Notes: generated by a model not told the origin, from the letters alone. Counted from the stretch's first letter, positions 8,707 through 16,947 are shown. The stretch is DNA of 35,735 bases from Ruminococcus sp. (GCA_015066865.1 SVNQ01000022.1:1-35735); one strand, 5' to 3'. Translations and numbers: made by a program.

Positions 8707-9377
8707 GCATCCACCGCCTTGTAGCCGAGTCCGCGGACAGTACGGATGATCTTCGGATTCTGTGGATCATCCTCGATCTTCTCACGCAGACGTTTCATAT
8801 AGACGTTGAGGGTGTTGTCCGATACAAATTCACTGGAAACCGACCACAGCTCGTCGATCAGCCGATCACGGGAGAGCAGCTGTTCCTTGTTGGTAAAGAA
8901 CACGAGCAGAAGGCGATATTCAAGTGCGGAGAGGAAAAGCTCCGTGCCATTTTTCGTAACGATTCCTCGGACAGGATCAATGCTGACATTTCCGCAGCGC
9001 AGCTGCTGGCTGGAAACTTGTTTTTTTCGCATGGCATTTTTTATGCGTGCGACAAGTTCTCTGGGGCGGAACGGCTTGCCGATATAATCATCCGCACCGA
9101 CCTCGAAGCCTGCGACCGTGCATGCCTCGTCCGCCGAGGCGGTGAGAAAAATCACCGGAAGATCGGAGCTTTTGCGTATTTCGGAGCAGACCGAAAAGCC
9201 GTTGCCATCCTGCAGGGAAAGATCCACGAGTGCACAGTCAAAATGCTGCAGTGCAAATGCCTGCAGTCCGTCACTCTGTCCTGCGGCATATACAACCTCG
9301 AACATTTCCGACTGCAGAAAGCGGATCAGATTTCTGGCAAGCTGCTGATCATCCTCGATCAATAGGATTCTGGGCAT
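8703..9377 (-). CDS. OmpR/PhoB-family response regulator
   Basis: 224 residues. The receiver domain (about 1-115) has the acidic pair D9/D10, phospho-acceptor D52, T79 and K101 in the expected spacing. The C-terminal winged helix (about 125-222) ends with the VRGLGYK motif of the OmpR family. It is transcribed with the histidine kinase and lies divergent from an ABC transporter. An inverted repeat of the BceR type between the two units is its probable binding site. A GGGAG ribosome binding site precedes the ATG. Confidence 0.93.
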   Translation of the reverse strand: MPRILLIEDDQQLARNLIRFLQSEMFEVVYAAGQSDGLQAFALQHFDCALVDLSLQDGNGFSVCSEIRKSSDLPVIFLTASADEACTVAGFEVGADDYIGKPFRPRELVARIKNAMRKKQVSSQQLRCGNVSIDPVRGIVTKNGTELFLSALEYRLLLVFFTNKEQLLSRDRLIDELWSVSSEFVSDNTLNVYMKRLREKIEDDPQNPKIIRTVRGLGYKAVDA

Positions 9378-9472
9378 GAGAAACTCCCTTCTTTATAATG
9401 TAAAATCTGTCGAAAAGTTTTTCTGGGGTTTGCATCCGTCAGCTCCCCCCACACATCATCAAGTATGCATTC

Positions 9473-9501
9473 ATTATAACATGAATCCCCCTTCATTTCA
9501 A
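9473..9501 (-). promoter_or_regulatory. Promoter for the response regulator-kinase operon
   Basis: On the minus strand TTGAAA (9496-9501) and TATAAT (9473-9478) are separated by 17 bp. A leader of about 90 nt precedes the response regulator ATG. The promoter is back to back with the ABC transporter promoter. Confidence 0.7.
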
Positions 9502-9523
9502 GTGCAGCTGCAAATTTGAAAAG

Positions 9524-9548
9524 TGACATTTTTGTAAGACAGATGTCA
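9524..9548. promoter_or_regulatory. Candidate response-regulator operator (BceR-like inverted repeat)
   Basis: Positions 9524-9537 read TGACA-TTTT-TGTAA, which fits the TnACA-N4-TGTAA inverted repeat I recall for BceR-like regulators. A second complementary half, ATGTCA (9543-9548), also pairs with TGACAT at 9524-9529. The site lies between the divergent promoters, immediately upstream of the -35 region of the ABC genes, as expected for an activator. Confidence 0.6.
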
Positions 9549-9576
9549 TGCAAAAGTGATTTTTATATGTTATAAT
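9548..9576 (+). promoter_or_regulatory. Likely activated promoter for the ABC transporter genes
   Basis: A perfect -10 box, TATAAT, lies at 9571-9576. The -35 position 17 bp upstream (9548-9553, ATGCAA) is far from consensus, which suits a promoter that needs the upstream-bound response regulator. The ATG is about 33 nt downstream of the expected start site. Confidence 0.6.
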
Positions 9577-9615
9577 AGAAACATCAAAGGAAAAACAATC
9601 CAAGGAGGGCTACAT

Positions 9616-10302
9616 ATGGAATTTTTAAAAATTGAAAACCTTTGCAAAACCTACGGCAAGGGAGAAAACGCAGTCAAGGCACTCAATAATGTATCATTCA
9701 CCATTCCGAAAGGGCAGATGGTTGCAGTTATCGGAGCATCCGGCAGCGGCAAATCCACGCTGCTGCACATTCTCGGCGGTGTTGATCGCCCGACTTCCGG
9801 CAAGGTTTGGCTGGACGGTCAGGATGTGTATGCACAGAACAATAAGAACCTCGCCATTTTCCGCAGACGTCAGGTGGGTCTGATCTACCAGTTCTACAAC
9901 CTCATTCCCGTTCTGACCGCGGAAGAAAACATCACACTCCCCATGATCATGGACGGCAGAAAGCCGAAGAAGGAGCGTGTGGAGGAAATCCTCAGTCTGC
10001 TCGATCTAAAGGAGCGCCGCCATCATCTGCCGTCCCAGCTTTCGGGCGGACAGCAGCAGAGAGTTTCCATCGGACGTGCGCTGTTCACATCCCCCAATGT
10101 GATCCTTGCCGATGAGCCGACAGGCAACCTCGACAGCAAGAACAGTGCCGAGATCATCGCGCTGCTGCGCAAGTCCAACAAGGAGTTCAACCAGACCATG
10201 ATCATCATTACCCATGACGAAAATATTGCCCTGCAGTGTGACAGGATTCTCACTCTCTCCGATGGTAAGATCGTGAGCGATGCACTGACCCATCAGAGCT
10301 AA
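9616..10302 (+). CDS. ABC transporter ATP-binding protein (BceA/MacB-type)
   Basis: 228 residues from the ATG preceded by AAGGAGGG; a longer frame from 9556 lies over the promoter and is rejected. Walker A is GASGSGKST (residues 40-48), the signature LSGGQQQR and Walker B VILADEPTGNLD, the standard pattern of the MacB/LolD/BceA ATPases that power FtsX-type permeases. The permease gene starts 12 bp later. With the divergent kinase and regulator it forms a sensing and resistance module, probably against a cell-wall-active peptide; the ligand is unknown. Confidence 0.93.
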   Translation: MEFLKIENLCKTYGKGENAVKALNNVSFTIPKGQMVAVIGASGSGKSTLLHILGGVDRPTSGKVWLDGQDVYAQNNKNLAIFRRRQVGLIYQFYNLIPVLTAEENITLPMIMDGRKPKKERVEEILSLLDLKERRHHLPSQLSGGQQQRVSIGRALFTSPNVILADEPTGNLDSKNSAEIIALLRKSNKEFNQTMIIITHDENIALQCDRILTLSDGKIVSDALTHQS

Positions 10303-10314
10303 GGAGGGGTTACC

Positions 10315-12621
10315 ATGAATTTTCAGACCTTGCTTGCAAAACGCTATATTTTCGCACAAAAACGCCATTCCGTACTGACACTTTGCAGCATTATCGTTGC
10401 ACTTGCCTTTATGAGCATGCTCTTTTCCGGCTTTACGACGTGTTTTACTTCCCTGCGCAACATCGCCTATGACAAGGCGCCCTATCACTGCCTTGTGTAT
10501 TCGGTCACAAAGGAACAGGGCGAGCTGCTTTCCCAAGCCGAGGGCATTACAAGCTGTGTGCTGAAGGAAAATCCTGAGGGCGGCACCTATCAGGCACAGC
10601 TGCTGATTCAAAAATACATTGACGATGAACAGAAAGTTCTGGACGCTGCCTTTGAAAAAGCAGGGCTTGGCTTCGGATATATGGAAATGCTCAACAATTT
10701 TGAGATGAATTTTGACCTGATGCAGTATGACTTTGTCGGAGTTGCAGCTTGGTATACCGTAGCCTGCACTTTTGCACTCTTCTTCGGTTTTGTCATCATC
10801 CTCGCCATGGCGATGCGTCTTGTTATTGACACAGCGTTTGAAATTTCCTCCAAGGAGCGTGAACGCCAGTTCGGTGTGCTGCAGTCCATCGGCGCAACTC
10901 CCGGTCAGGTGGTAAAGATCATCACCATGGAAGGAACACTGCTCTCCATTATCGGAATTCCCATCGGTCTGATTTGCGGCAATGCTCTTACTTACGCTGC
11001 ATACCGCATCGTCCTGTACACAAAGCTTATGGAAGCTATGCTGACACCCGAAAAAATCGAGGAACTGGTTTGTTTCAGCACAAATCCCTGGATGATGCTT
11101 GCAAGTGCTGCAACAGGCTATGTCTGGGTGTGGCTCTCCGCCTATGCAACGGGCATGCGCATTATCAAAATGTCCCCCATGCAGGCGATCACAAGCCGCA
11201 CGGGTACCGTCAAGAAGGTCAAGAAGCATTCCATCTACGGTCTGATTTTCGGCTGGACGGGCAAGCTTGCTTCCCGAAATGCACGCCGTTCTCTCAAGCG
11301 CTTCTGGATCACAGTGGTATCTCTGACAGTATCCATCACCCTGTTTTCCACAAGTTCCTTTGCCATTGACGGATTCATTGACAGCTATGAAGGGTATCTG
11401 CGTAGCGAGGGCATAGATTTCGATTTCTCGGCGGGAACTATAGCAGATGATAATGATCGGTTCAGCTACAACAAGTCCTTGGAGGAGATGAAAAACAGCG
11501 GGTATTTCAAGGATCTGCGCCTTTCGATCAACTGTGGCGGCATTTATGAAAAGGATACGGACTCGGCTTGTACGATTCTCATTGACTACTGCAACGAAGA
11601 GACCTATGAATACTTATTCAACGGGAAACCGCCGATTTCCTATGAGGAACTTACAGCATCGGGCGAATACCTCATGATAGAGATCAATCAGGAAATTGCC
11701 GATCCCCTCGTATGGGAAAATATGCAGAAGGTACAGCAGCTTGATGAGATCACTGTTGAAATCAGAAGGCGTCAATTGATCTCGATCGAAGAATTTGAAG
11801 CTTTACCGGAAGAAGAACATCGGAGTCATGAAGAACGCCGGAATTATTATGAAGCATATGAAACAGACGAAGAAACCGGAGAGGAAATCTTAGTTGGCTA
11901 TTGGTATACTCACTACGTTCCGAAAACCTATCACATCAATCAAAGTTATCCTATTGAAAAAAGCAGCTTCGGAAACTCCACGTATGAAATGAGTTCAGTA
12001 CGGATAATTGGAACACTGCCACAGTACGAGAAGCACTTTGCGGATTATGATCCCCCTTTTAATGGACCTTATATTGAATGCAATCTTGCAGATCACGACA
12101 GCTACCGTGATGCACTGAAATTTATTGAAAACAACAAATACTTATATCTTGAATGGGATGCCTACGGCATGAACTATGCGTATCGTTCCTCCTTCACACT
12201 CGTCAAGATCATTATGGCATTTATCGCCCTCATGGTTGCACTGATCTCCATCGTGAACATGGTGAACATCGTTTCCACGGGACTGCTCAACCGCCGCAGC
12301 GAGCTTGCTTCCATGCAGTGCGTGGGCATGACAAAGGGGCAGATGTACGGCATGACGATCGTCGAATGCCTGCAGTATGTGCTGACCTCGGGCGTTGTGG
12401 CATCGCTTCTGAGTTTTGCTGTCATGATCGGAATGAAATATTTCATTCGGTTCATGACGCTTGAGGAGAATTTCGAAGCGGTCATTTCCTACACCAAACC
12501 ACAGGGTATCGTCTGGATCTGCACGGCAGCGGCATTTGTCGTGGCATTGATCACCGCCCTGATCTCCATTCAGGGAATGCAGAAGCAGTCCCTCGTCGAT
12601 CAGATCCGCAGTGTGGATTAA
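10315..12621 (+). CDS. FtsX-family ABC transporter permease with large extracellular domain
   Basis: 768 residues. I count about eight membrane segments, near residues 19-43, 143-167, 200-232, 257-281, 329-350, 623-650, 680-705 and 725-750. A hydrophilic, acidic domain of about 270 residues sits between the fifth and sixth. Two FtsX cytoplasmic signatures are visible (ERERQFGVLQSIGAT and RRSELASMQCVGMTKGQ). Classical BceB permeases have ten segments, so this is a related but distinct type. The extracellular part (roughly 11400-12150) looks AT-richer than the flanks. GGAGGGG precedes the ATG. Confidence 0.9.
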   Translation: MNFQTLLAKRYIFAQKRHSVLTLCSIIVALAFMSMLFSGFTTCFTSLRNIAYDKAPYHCLVYSVTKEQGELLSQAEGITSCVLKENPEGGTYQAQLLIQKYIDDEQKVLDAAFEKAGLGFGYMEMLNNFEMNFDLMQYDFVGVAAWYTVACTFALFFGFVIILAMAMRLVIDTAFEISSKERERQFGVLQSIGATPGQVVKIITMEGTLLSIIGIPIGLICGNALTYAAYRIVLYTKLMEAMLTPEKIEELVCFSTNPWMMLASAATGYVWVWLSAYATGMRIIKMSPMQAITSRTGTVKKVKKHSIYGLIFGWTGKLASRNARRSLKRFWITVVSLTVSITLFSTSSFAIDGFIDSYEGYLRSEGIDFDFSAGTIADDNDRFSYNKSLEEMKNSGYFKDLRLSINCGGIYEKDTDSACTILIDYCNEETYEYLFNGKPPISYEELTASGEYLMIEINQEIADPLVWENMQKVQQLDEITVEIRRRQLISIEEFEALPEEEHRSHEERRNYYEAYETDEETGEEILVGYWYTHYVPKTYHINQSYPIEKSSFGNSTYEMSSVRIIGTLPQYEKHFADYDPPFNGPYIECNLADHDSYRDALKFIENNKYLYLEWDAYGMNYAYRSSFTLVKIIMAFIALMVALISIVNMVNIVSTGLLNRRSELASMQCVGMTKGQMYGMTIVECLQYVLTSGVVASLLSFAVMIGMKYFIRFMTLEENFEAVISYTKPQGIVWICTAAAFVVALITALISIQGMQKQSLVDQIRSVD

Positions 12622-12712
12622 TGCGGTTTCTAAAATGCAACTTAAAGAATCATGCCCATCGGCGCCTCCATTACGTTCAGCTTTGGAGAATCAGTCGGAT
12701 ACCGAACATAAA

Positions 12713-12748
12713 AACCGTAGTCCCTGTATCAATGCAGGGACTACGGTT
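12713..12748. terminator. Bidirectional terminator between permease and HD-domain genes
   Basis: A perfect 14-bp stem (12713-12726 with 12735-12748) has an 8-nt loop, with A-rich sequence before it and TTATTTT shortly after. It separates the convergent permease and HD-domain genes. The stretch 12622-12712 before it shows no gene. Confidence 0.75.
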
Positions 12749-12770
12749 AGTTATTTTAACTCGTTCTATG

Positions 12771-13328
12771 CTATTCCCCCAGCTTCTGCAGGGTATCCTT
12801 CCGCACTTCTTCCCTTACGGCTTTCAGATAATCCGAAAAGACAACTTTGTCATCGGCATAGGTCTTGTTCAGCTCGTACTCTTTCGGAATCCATGTGGAC
12901 AGATCGGAAATATTGTGCTGAATCAATGCTTCCAGCCCATCGAGGGCTTTGAGGATCTTGGCTTCCAGTGTTTCCCGCTGTTCCATTTCGTCATACAGGG
13001 CGGTCATTTCTTCCTTGATCGAATCAGGCAATGTACCCAACCACGCATAAAGCAGTTCCTTCTCGGTATGTTCATTGGCTTCGCCCTTTTCAAAAGTCGG
13101 AATATCCCCTGTAAACGCCTCACCCAGATCATGGATGATACACATTTTGATGACTTTGTCCATGTCCGCTTCGGGAAATTCCTCTTTGATCAGAAACGCC
13201 ATCAGCGTCACCATCCAGCTGTGTTCCGCCACACTTTCGTGCCTGCCGTTTTTTGTATAGCAGTGTCGGGTTTCATCCTTCAGCCGTTCGGCAACAGTCA
13301 GCACTTCAAGCAGTTTTCTTGGTTCCAT
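12771..13328 (-). CDS. HD-domain phosphohydrolase (YfbR/5'-nucleotidase-like)
   Basis: 185 residues from the ATG with GGGAGG seven bases upstream; a further in-frame ATG at 13379 overlaps the -10 box and is rejected. The metal-binding set is visible: H36 (SVAEHSWMV), H66-D67 (IIHDLGEAFTGDIP) and a later Asp in KALDGLEALIQ. This is the pattern of the small HD proteins related to YfbR, which dephosphorylate deoxynucleoside monophosphates. The exact substrate is not proven by sequence. Confidence 0.88.
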   Translation of the reverse strand: MEPRKLLEVLTVAERLKDETRHCYTKNGRHESVAEHSWMVTLMAFLIKEEFPEADMDKVIKMCIIHDLGEAFTGDIPTFEKGEANEHTEKELLYAWLGTLPDSIKEEMTALYDEMEQRETLEAKILKALDGLEALIQHNISDLSTWIPKEYELNKTYADDKVVFSDYLKAVREEVRKDTLQKLGE

Positions 13329-13377
13329 ATCAAATCCTCCCGAATCTGAACTTATTTCTGAATTGATTGTTGACTCC

Positions 13378-13406
13378 ATTATAACACACTCCTACCGAAA
13401 ATACAA
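13378..13406 (-). promoter_or_regulatory. Promoter for the HD-domain gene
   Basis: On the minus strand TTGTAT (13401-13406) and a perfect TATAAT (13378-13383) are separated by 17 bp, about 50 bp before the ATG at 13328. Confidence 0.55.
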
Positions 13407-13452
13407 TCCCCTTGCAATCTCCGAAAAATTATGCTATAATTTATAAAAGCCC

Positions 13453-13483
13453 TTGACTCTCACGTTACGTCATAGTGTATAAT
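13453..13483 (+). promoter_or_regulatory. MerR-type promoter with 19-bp spacer and internal dyad
   Basis: TTGACT (13453-13458) and TATAAT (13478-13483) are separated by 19 bp, the over-long spacing that MerR-family activators correct by DNA distortion. The spacer holds a dyad at 13456-13476, ACTnTnACGT-T-ACGTnAnAGT, with 8 of 10 positions matching per arm. The MerR gene follows directly, so autoregulation is likely. Confidence 0.8.
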
Positions 13484-13505
13484 CAGAAACATGGGAGGCG
13501 ATATT

Positions 13506-14246
13506 ATGAAACTGCACATCAAGGAATTTGCAAAGCTTACGGGTGTCAGCGTCCGCACGCTGCACTATTACGACGAAATCGGATTGCTCAAGCCAGCCGC
13601 CGTTGACGGGCAGAACGGCTACCGTTTTTATGATGAAATGTGCCTTGCAAGGATGCAGGAGGTCATGTTCTATCGTGAGCTGGATTTTTCGCTGAAGGAA
13701 ATTGATGCAATTTTATCCGCCCCCGATTATGACAAGCAGGCGGCACTGCATGCGCAGAAACGTCTGCTGACGCTCAAAAAAGACCGTCTGGAACGGCTGA
13801 TCTCGGCTCTGGACGATGCGATGAAGGGAGAAGAAATATCTATGAACGTATTTGACAACAGCGATTATGATTCGCAGCGCAGTGCCTATGCGCAGGAAGC
13901 AAAGGAAAAATGGGGTAATACCGATGCTTACAAGGAAAGCATGGAGCGGACAAAGGGATATTCCAAGGAAAAATGGAACGCTGTCAATGAGGGGATGAAC
14001 GTTTTGATGGCAGAATTTGCAGATTGCAGAGCAAACGGCAATGCCCCGGAAAGCGATGCTGCACAGGCGCTTGTAAAGCGTTGGCAGGACTACATCACGA
14101 AACATCATTACACCTGCACCAAGGAGATTCTGGCAGGGCTTGGTGAGATGTACACCGCCGATGAACGATTCACGGCGAATATCGACAAGCACGGCGAGGG
14201 TACAGCGGCGTTTATGTGTGCAGCGATCAGGGCGTATTGCAGATAA
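13506..14246 (+). CDS. MerR-family regulator with TipAS ligand-binding domain
   Basis: 246 residues from the ATG seven bases after GGGAGG; an ATG at 13491 lies upstream of that site and is rejected. The N-terminal winged helix (1-70) has the MerR hallmarks FAKLTGVSVRTLHYYDEIGLL and GYRFY. A coiled linker (about 75-110) is followed by a TipAS-type helical domain (about 115-246). In TipA this domain binds thiopeptide-like compounds and switches transcription on. No obvious efflux gene is adjacent, so the target may be its own promoter and distant genes. Confidence 0.9.
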   Translation: MKLHIKEFAKLTGVSVRTLHYYDEIGLLKPAAVDGQNGYRFYDEMCLARMQEVMFYRELDFSLKEIDAILSAPDYDKQAALHAQKRLLTLKKDRLERLISALDDAMKGEEISMNVFDNSDYDSQRSAYAQEAKEKWGNTDAYKESMERTKGYSKEKWNAVNEGMNVLMAEFADCRANGNAPESDAAQALVKRWQDYITKHHYTCTKEILAGLGEMYTADERFTANIDKHGEGTAAFMCAAIRAYCR

Positions 14247-14303
14247 AGAGAATTGAATTGTAAAACAAAGAATTTATTTCAAATGAAGGAGCAATAAACG
14301 GTT

Positions 14304-15209
14304 ATGAAACCAAAAACAGCTCGTATTATCCAATTTTCAATACTCGGTGCGTTAGTGCTTGGCTTCGGCGGCTATTATCTGCTCAGATACAGCGGCAGCA
14401 CGGTGAAGCCCTCTGTAGAGAGGACAGTGTACGAAGCCAAGGAATCCGACAGCAAACTGATCAACATTAACGGCAAGACACAGGAAACACGGATACTTCC
14501 TCCCGATGGGTATGCCCGTGTGCAGGCGAATGATGACAGTCTGCTGTACTATATGCGCAATATGGAACTTTTGCCGAACGGAAACCCAATCGTGACTTAT
14601 GCCGGCGATGAATTGCACAGTCACTGTGCAGCCGTGTATGCGATGGATATCGGCGCACATGATCTTCAGCAGTGTGCGGACAGTGTAATTCGTGTATACA
14701 GCGAATATTTCTGGTCGCAGGAGAAGTATGATGAAATAGAATTCCACCTCACAAATGGCGAATTGATGCGATATACCGACTGGCGCAGCGGTAATCGCCT
14801 TGTGGCAGCGGGCAGCTTTACACAGCAGCTGCGTATGCGTGGGAAGAATGACAGCTACGAGTGCTTCCGTGCATATCTGGAGTGCGTGATGAATTATGCA
14901 GGAACCAAATCCTTGTACGGAGAAACTGAAACGATCCCTCTTTCAGATCTGAGCGCCGGAGACCTTCTGCTGATACCCGGTTCACCCGGACATGTGATTC
15001 TGACGGTGGACATGGCGGAGAATGAAAACGGAGAAAAATGCTATCTGTTTGCACAGGGATACATGCCGGCGCAGAGTTTTCATATTGTGAGTAACCATGC
15101 ACATGACGAAGATCCGTGGTTTTATGCGTCAGAACTGGAGGAGACATTCGTTGTCGGTTCATACAGCTTTACACAGGATTCGATCCGCAGATGGCGCACG
15201 GGATTCTGA
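14304..15209 (+). CDS. DUF4846 domain-containing exported or membrane-anchored protein
   Basis: 301 residues with one N-terminal membrane segment (about 9-28) followed by a soluble extracytoplasmic domain. Conserved-looking blocks include PPDGYARV, DIGAHDLQQCADSVIR, AYLECVMNYAGTKSL, GSPGHVILTVDMA and LFAQGYMPAQSFHI, which match my memory of the DUF4846 family (function unknown). The ribosome binding site AAGGAG is about 12 nt from the ATG, longer than usual, and a stop codon blocks any upstream start in frame. It stands alone between MerR and a convergent gene. Confidence 0.8.
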   Translation: MKPKTARIIQFSILGALVLGFGGYYLLRYSGSTVKPSVERTVYEAKESDSKLININGKTQETRILPPDGYARVQANDDSLLYYMRNMELLPNGNPIVTYAGDELHSHCAAVYAMDIGAHDLQQCADSVIRVYSEYFWSQEKYDEIEFHLTNGELMRYTDWRSGNRLVAAGSFTQQLRMRGKNDSYECFRAYLECVMNYAGTKSLYGETETIPLSDLSAGDLLLIPGSPGHVILTVDMAENENGEKCYLFAQGYMPAQSFHIVSNHAHDEDPWFYASELEETFVVGSYSFTQDSIRRWRTGF

Positions 15210-15266
15210 TTGCAAATCAATCTCGCCTTCCCTTTTCAAGGGAAAACGTAATAGTTATCACAAACA

Positions 15267-15298
15267 AATGCCTCCCCATTTTTCAATGGGGAGGCATT
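15267..15298. terminator. Convergent-gene hairpin, probable terminator
   Basis: A perfect 14-bp stem, AATGCCTCCCCATT with AATGGGGAGGCATT, encloses a TTTC loop. It lies between the convergent DUF4846 and ASCH-DUF1810 genes. The T-tract is weak on the plus strand and TTTGTTTG on the minus strand, so it serves the minus-strand gene better. The rest of 15210-15365 shows no gene. Confidence 0.6.
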
Positions 15299-15365
15299 GA
15301 TGTTATGGTAGTTCTGTCCTGTGTTTTCCCTGCAGCATGCACAGCGTTTTGTGGTCTCACTCCTT

Positions 15366-16130
15366 TTACAAACCAAGCAGCTTTACGGTTTTATCATCCT
15401 CTGCCCCAAGGCAGAATTTATCCAGCACCTTCCGAAACACCTCCTGCTCCGGTGCGGCATAGCGGAACAACGTCATACACGAACGCAGTTTGAAAGCATC
15501 GGGACAGCCGAAAACCGTCATCGGATCGTCAGTACCAATATTCAGCAGCTCCTCTGAAATCTCAATCAGCCTCGCACCAAGAATCGGATGGGCATAGTAG
15601 TCCTTCGCTTCGTCCAGATTCTTTATCGAGAAATACGCAGTAATTTCACCGGTTCCAAGCCCTTGAACCTGTGGAAACACATACCAGATCCAGTGCGAAA
15701 CCTTCTCGCCCCGTTTCATTTCAGAGAGTGCAGTTTCATAGGGTTCACCAAAACTGTAGCCGCGCTCCTGTGCGTCAACGAATTTCTGCAAATCGGTCAG
15801 ACGAATCTCGATCCCAAGAACTCCGTACTTCTCCTGCTTGTCACGGGGATAATAGTCATCCATGTGGTCGGGATCCGGTGTTTCGTCGGCAGTGTAGCCG
15901 ATTTTTTCCTTTGGCAGTGCAGCATACAGCTGTGCAAAAGAATCGAAATGATGCAGGGCAGTGACACGCACGGTCAGTCTTTGCGAAGGATCGTCGATCT
16001 GTGAAAACTCTACGAAATCGCCTTCCTGCACCTGCTGACGCTTTTCGTCGTTCAGACGAAGCTCTATGGTTTTTATGCCGTTTTTGATTTTCTCGAACGG
16101 CGTTAATCTCAGTTTCATCTTGTGAAGCAT
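15366..16130 (-). CDS. ASCH domain-DUF1810 fusion protein
   Basis: 254 residues, two domains. Residues 1-110 look like an ASCH domain: MKLRLTPFEKIKNGIKTIEL carries the family's G-x-K-T-x-E-x-R core, and GDFVEFSQ follows. Residues 112-254 match DUF1810: DLQKFVDAQ, SHWIWYVFPQVQGLG, HPILGARLIEIS, FGCPDAFKLRSCMTLF and the closing DDKTVKLLGL. ASCH is a PUA-like fold tied to RNA binding or modified-nucleoside hydrolysis; DUF1810 has no firm function. GGAGG lies seven bases before the ATG. The single continuous frame argues for a true fusion. Confidence 0.85.
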   Translation of the reverse strand: MLHKMKLRLTPFEKIKNGIKTIELRLNDEKRQQVQEGDFVEFSQIDDPSQRLTVRVTALHHFDSFAQLYAALPKEKIGYTADETPDPDHMDDYYPRDKQEKYGVLGIEIRLTDLQKFVDAQERGYSFGEPYETALSEMKRGEKVSHWIWYVFPQVQGLGTGEITAYFSIKNLDEAKDYYAHPILGARLIEISEELLNIGTDDPMTVFGCPDAFKLRSCMTLFRYAAPEQEVFRKVLDKFCLGAEDDKTVKLLGL

Positions 16131-16223
16131 GATTCATCCTCCTTTTTTCAGAATATCTTGCGGATATACTATTTGCTTTTCACCCTCCTCAATACATCCT
16201 CCCCGCCGACTTCTGGTTATTGC

Positions 16224-16252
16224 TTGACATATCGTATGAATTTCATTATAAT
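16224..16252 (+). promoter_or_regulatory. Consensus promoter for the exported protein gene
   Basis: TTGACA (16224-16229) and TATAAT (16247-16252) are both perfect with a 17-bp spacer. A leader of about 53 nt precedes the ATG at 16312 and contains a small CCCGAA/TTCGGG hairpin. Confidence 0.8.
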
Positions 16253-16311
16253 TAAAATGTGAAAATCCCGAATTTCGGGGAACCACCTCATGGATGAAAC
16301 AGGAGAATTCT

Positions 16312-16947
16312 ATGAAAAAAGCAATTAAAATATTGAGCGTCAGCTTGATCAGTGTTGTGCTGTTGTGCGGTATTTCTGCTGTGATGATCCTGCAAAATGC
16401 AAAATATGATCGTGTTTGTTCTGCAAATTCAACTGCCATGACATGCTATCACTACTTTACAAACGGATCCATTGATTTGTCCCAACTCACCAACATCCCC
16501 AAACAAGGCGAATATTATGTCCTTGGTGAGAATGACAGCTATCAAAATTTCACAGCATATGCCGGAGATTTATTTTCGTGCGATACGGTTCTTATGGGAA
16601 ATGCTTCCACATCGCCCGACATCTATTGGGCAATCAGAATCAAAAACGGAACGATCACAGAATTGTGGTCATCAAAATACCAACTTGAAGAAACGCAGCT
16701 GCGTTCCTATACAACGCAAGAACAGATGAAACAAGCTCGTTTTTGGGAAAGCCCCGATGAAACAAGGATCATTGGCTATTATTCGATCAATGATTCCGCA
16801 TCCGATATGAAGACGGGTTATCCTTCCGGCGATATTTCCACCACTGACAGCTCCGGTCGATTGAAAATCCTCGGAATGAATATCATTCTAAGCGGTTTGG
16901 CTAAACCACGGCTGGCGATTTGTGCAGTACCACCGTGTTCACGCTGA
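16312..16947 (+). CDS. Small exported protein of unknown function, 3' end overlapping a convergent gene
   Basis: 211 residues from the ATG with AGGAG six bases upstream (an earlier ATG at 16294 precedes that site). One N-terminal membrane segment (about 5-27) is followed by an extracytoplasmic, Ser/Thr/Asn-rich domain with no family I recognise. The last 43 codons (16818-16947) run antisense through the 3' end of the phosphoesterase gene and read as low-quality sequence (KPRLAICAVPPCSR). The natural C-terminus may have been lost and replaced by read-through. No terminator separates the two genes. Confidence 0.6.
   Translation: MKKAIKILSVSLISVVLLCGISAVMILQNAKYDRVCSANSTAMTCYHYFTNGSIDLSQLTNIPKQGEYYVLGENDSYQNFTAYAGDLFSCDTVLMGNASTSPDIYWAIRIKNGTITELWSSKYQLEETQLRSYTTQEQMKQARFWESPDETRIIGYYSINDSASDMKTGYPSGDISTTDSSGRLKILGMNIILSGLAKPRLAICAVPPCSR

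Noticed and set aside
10006..11229. Minus-strand 407-codon frame opposite the ABC ATPase and permease
   Set aside because: It crosses two well-supported genes and their ribosome binding site, and reads as His/Cys-rich noise.
12621..13349. Plus-strand 242-codon frame opposite the HD-domain gene
   Set aside because: It runs through a terminator and is antisense to a gene with intact metal motifs.
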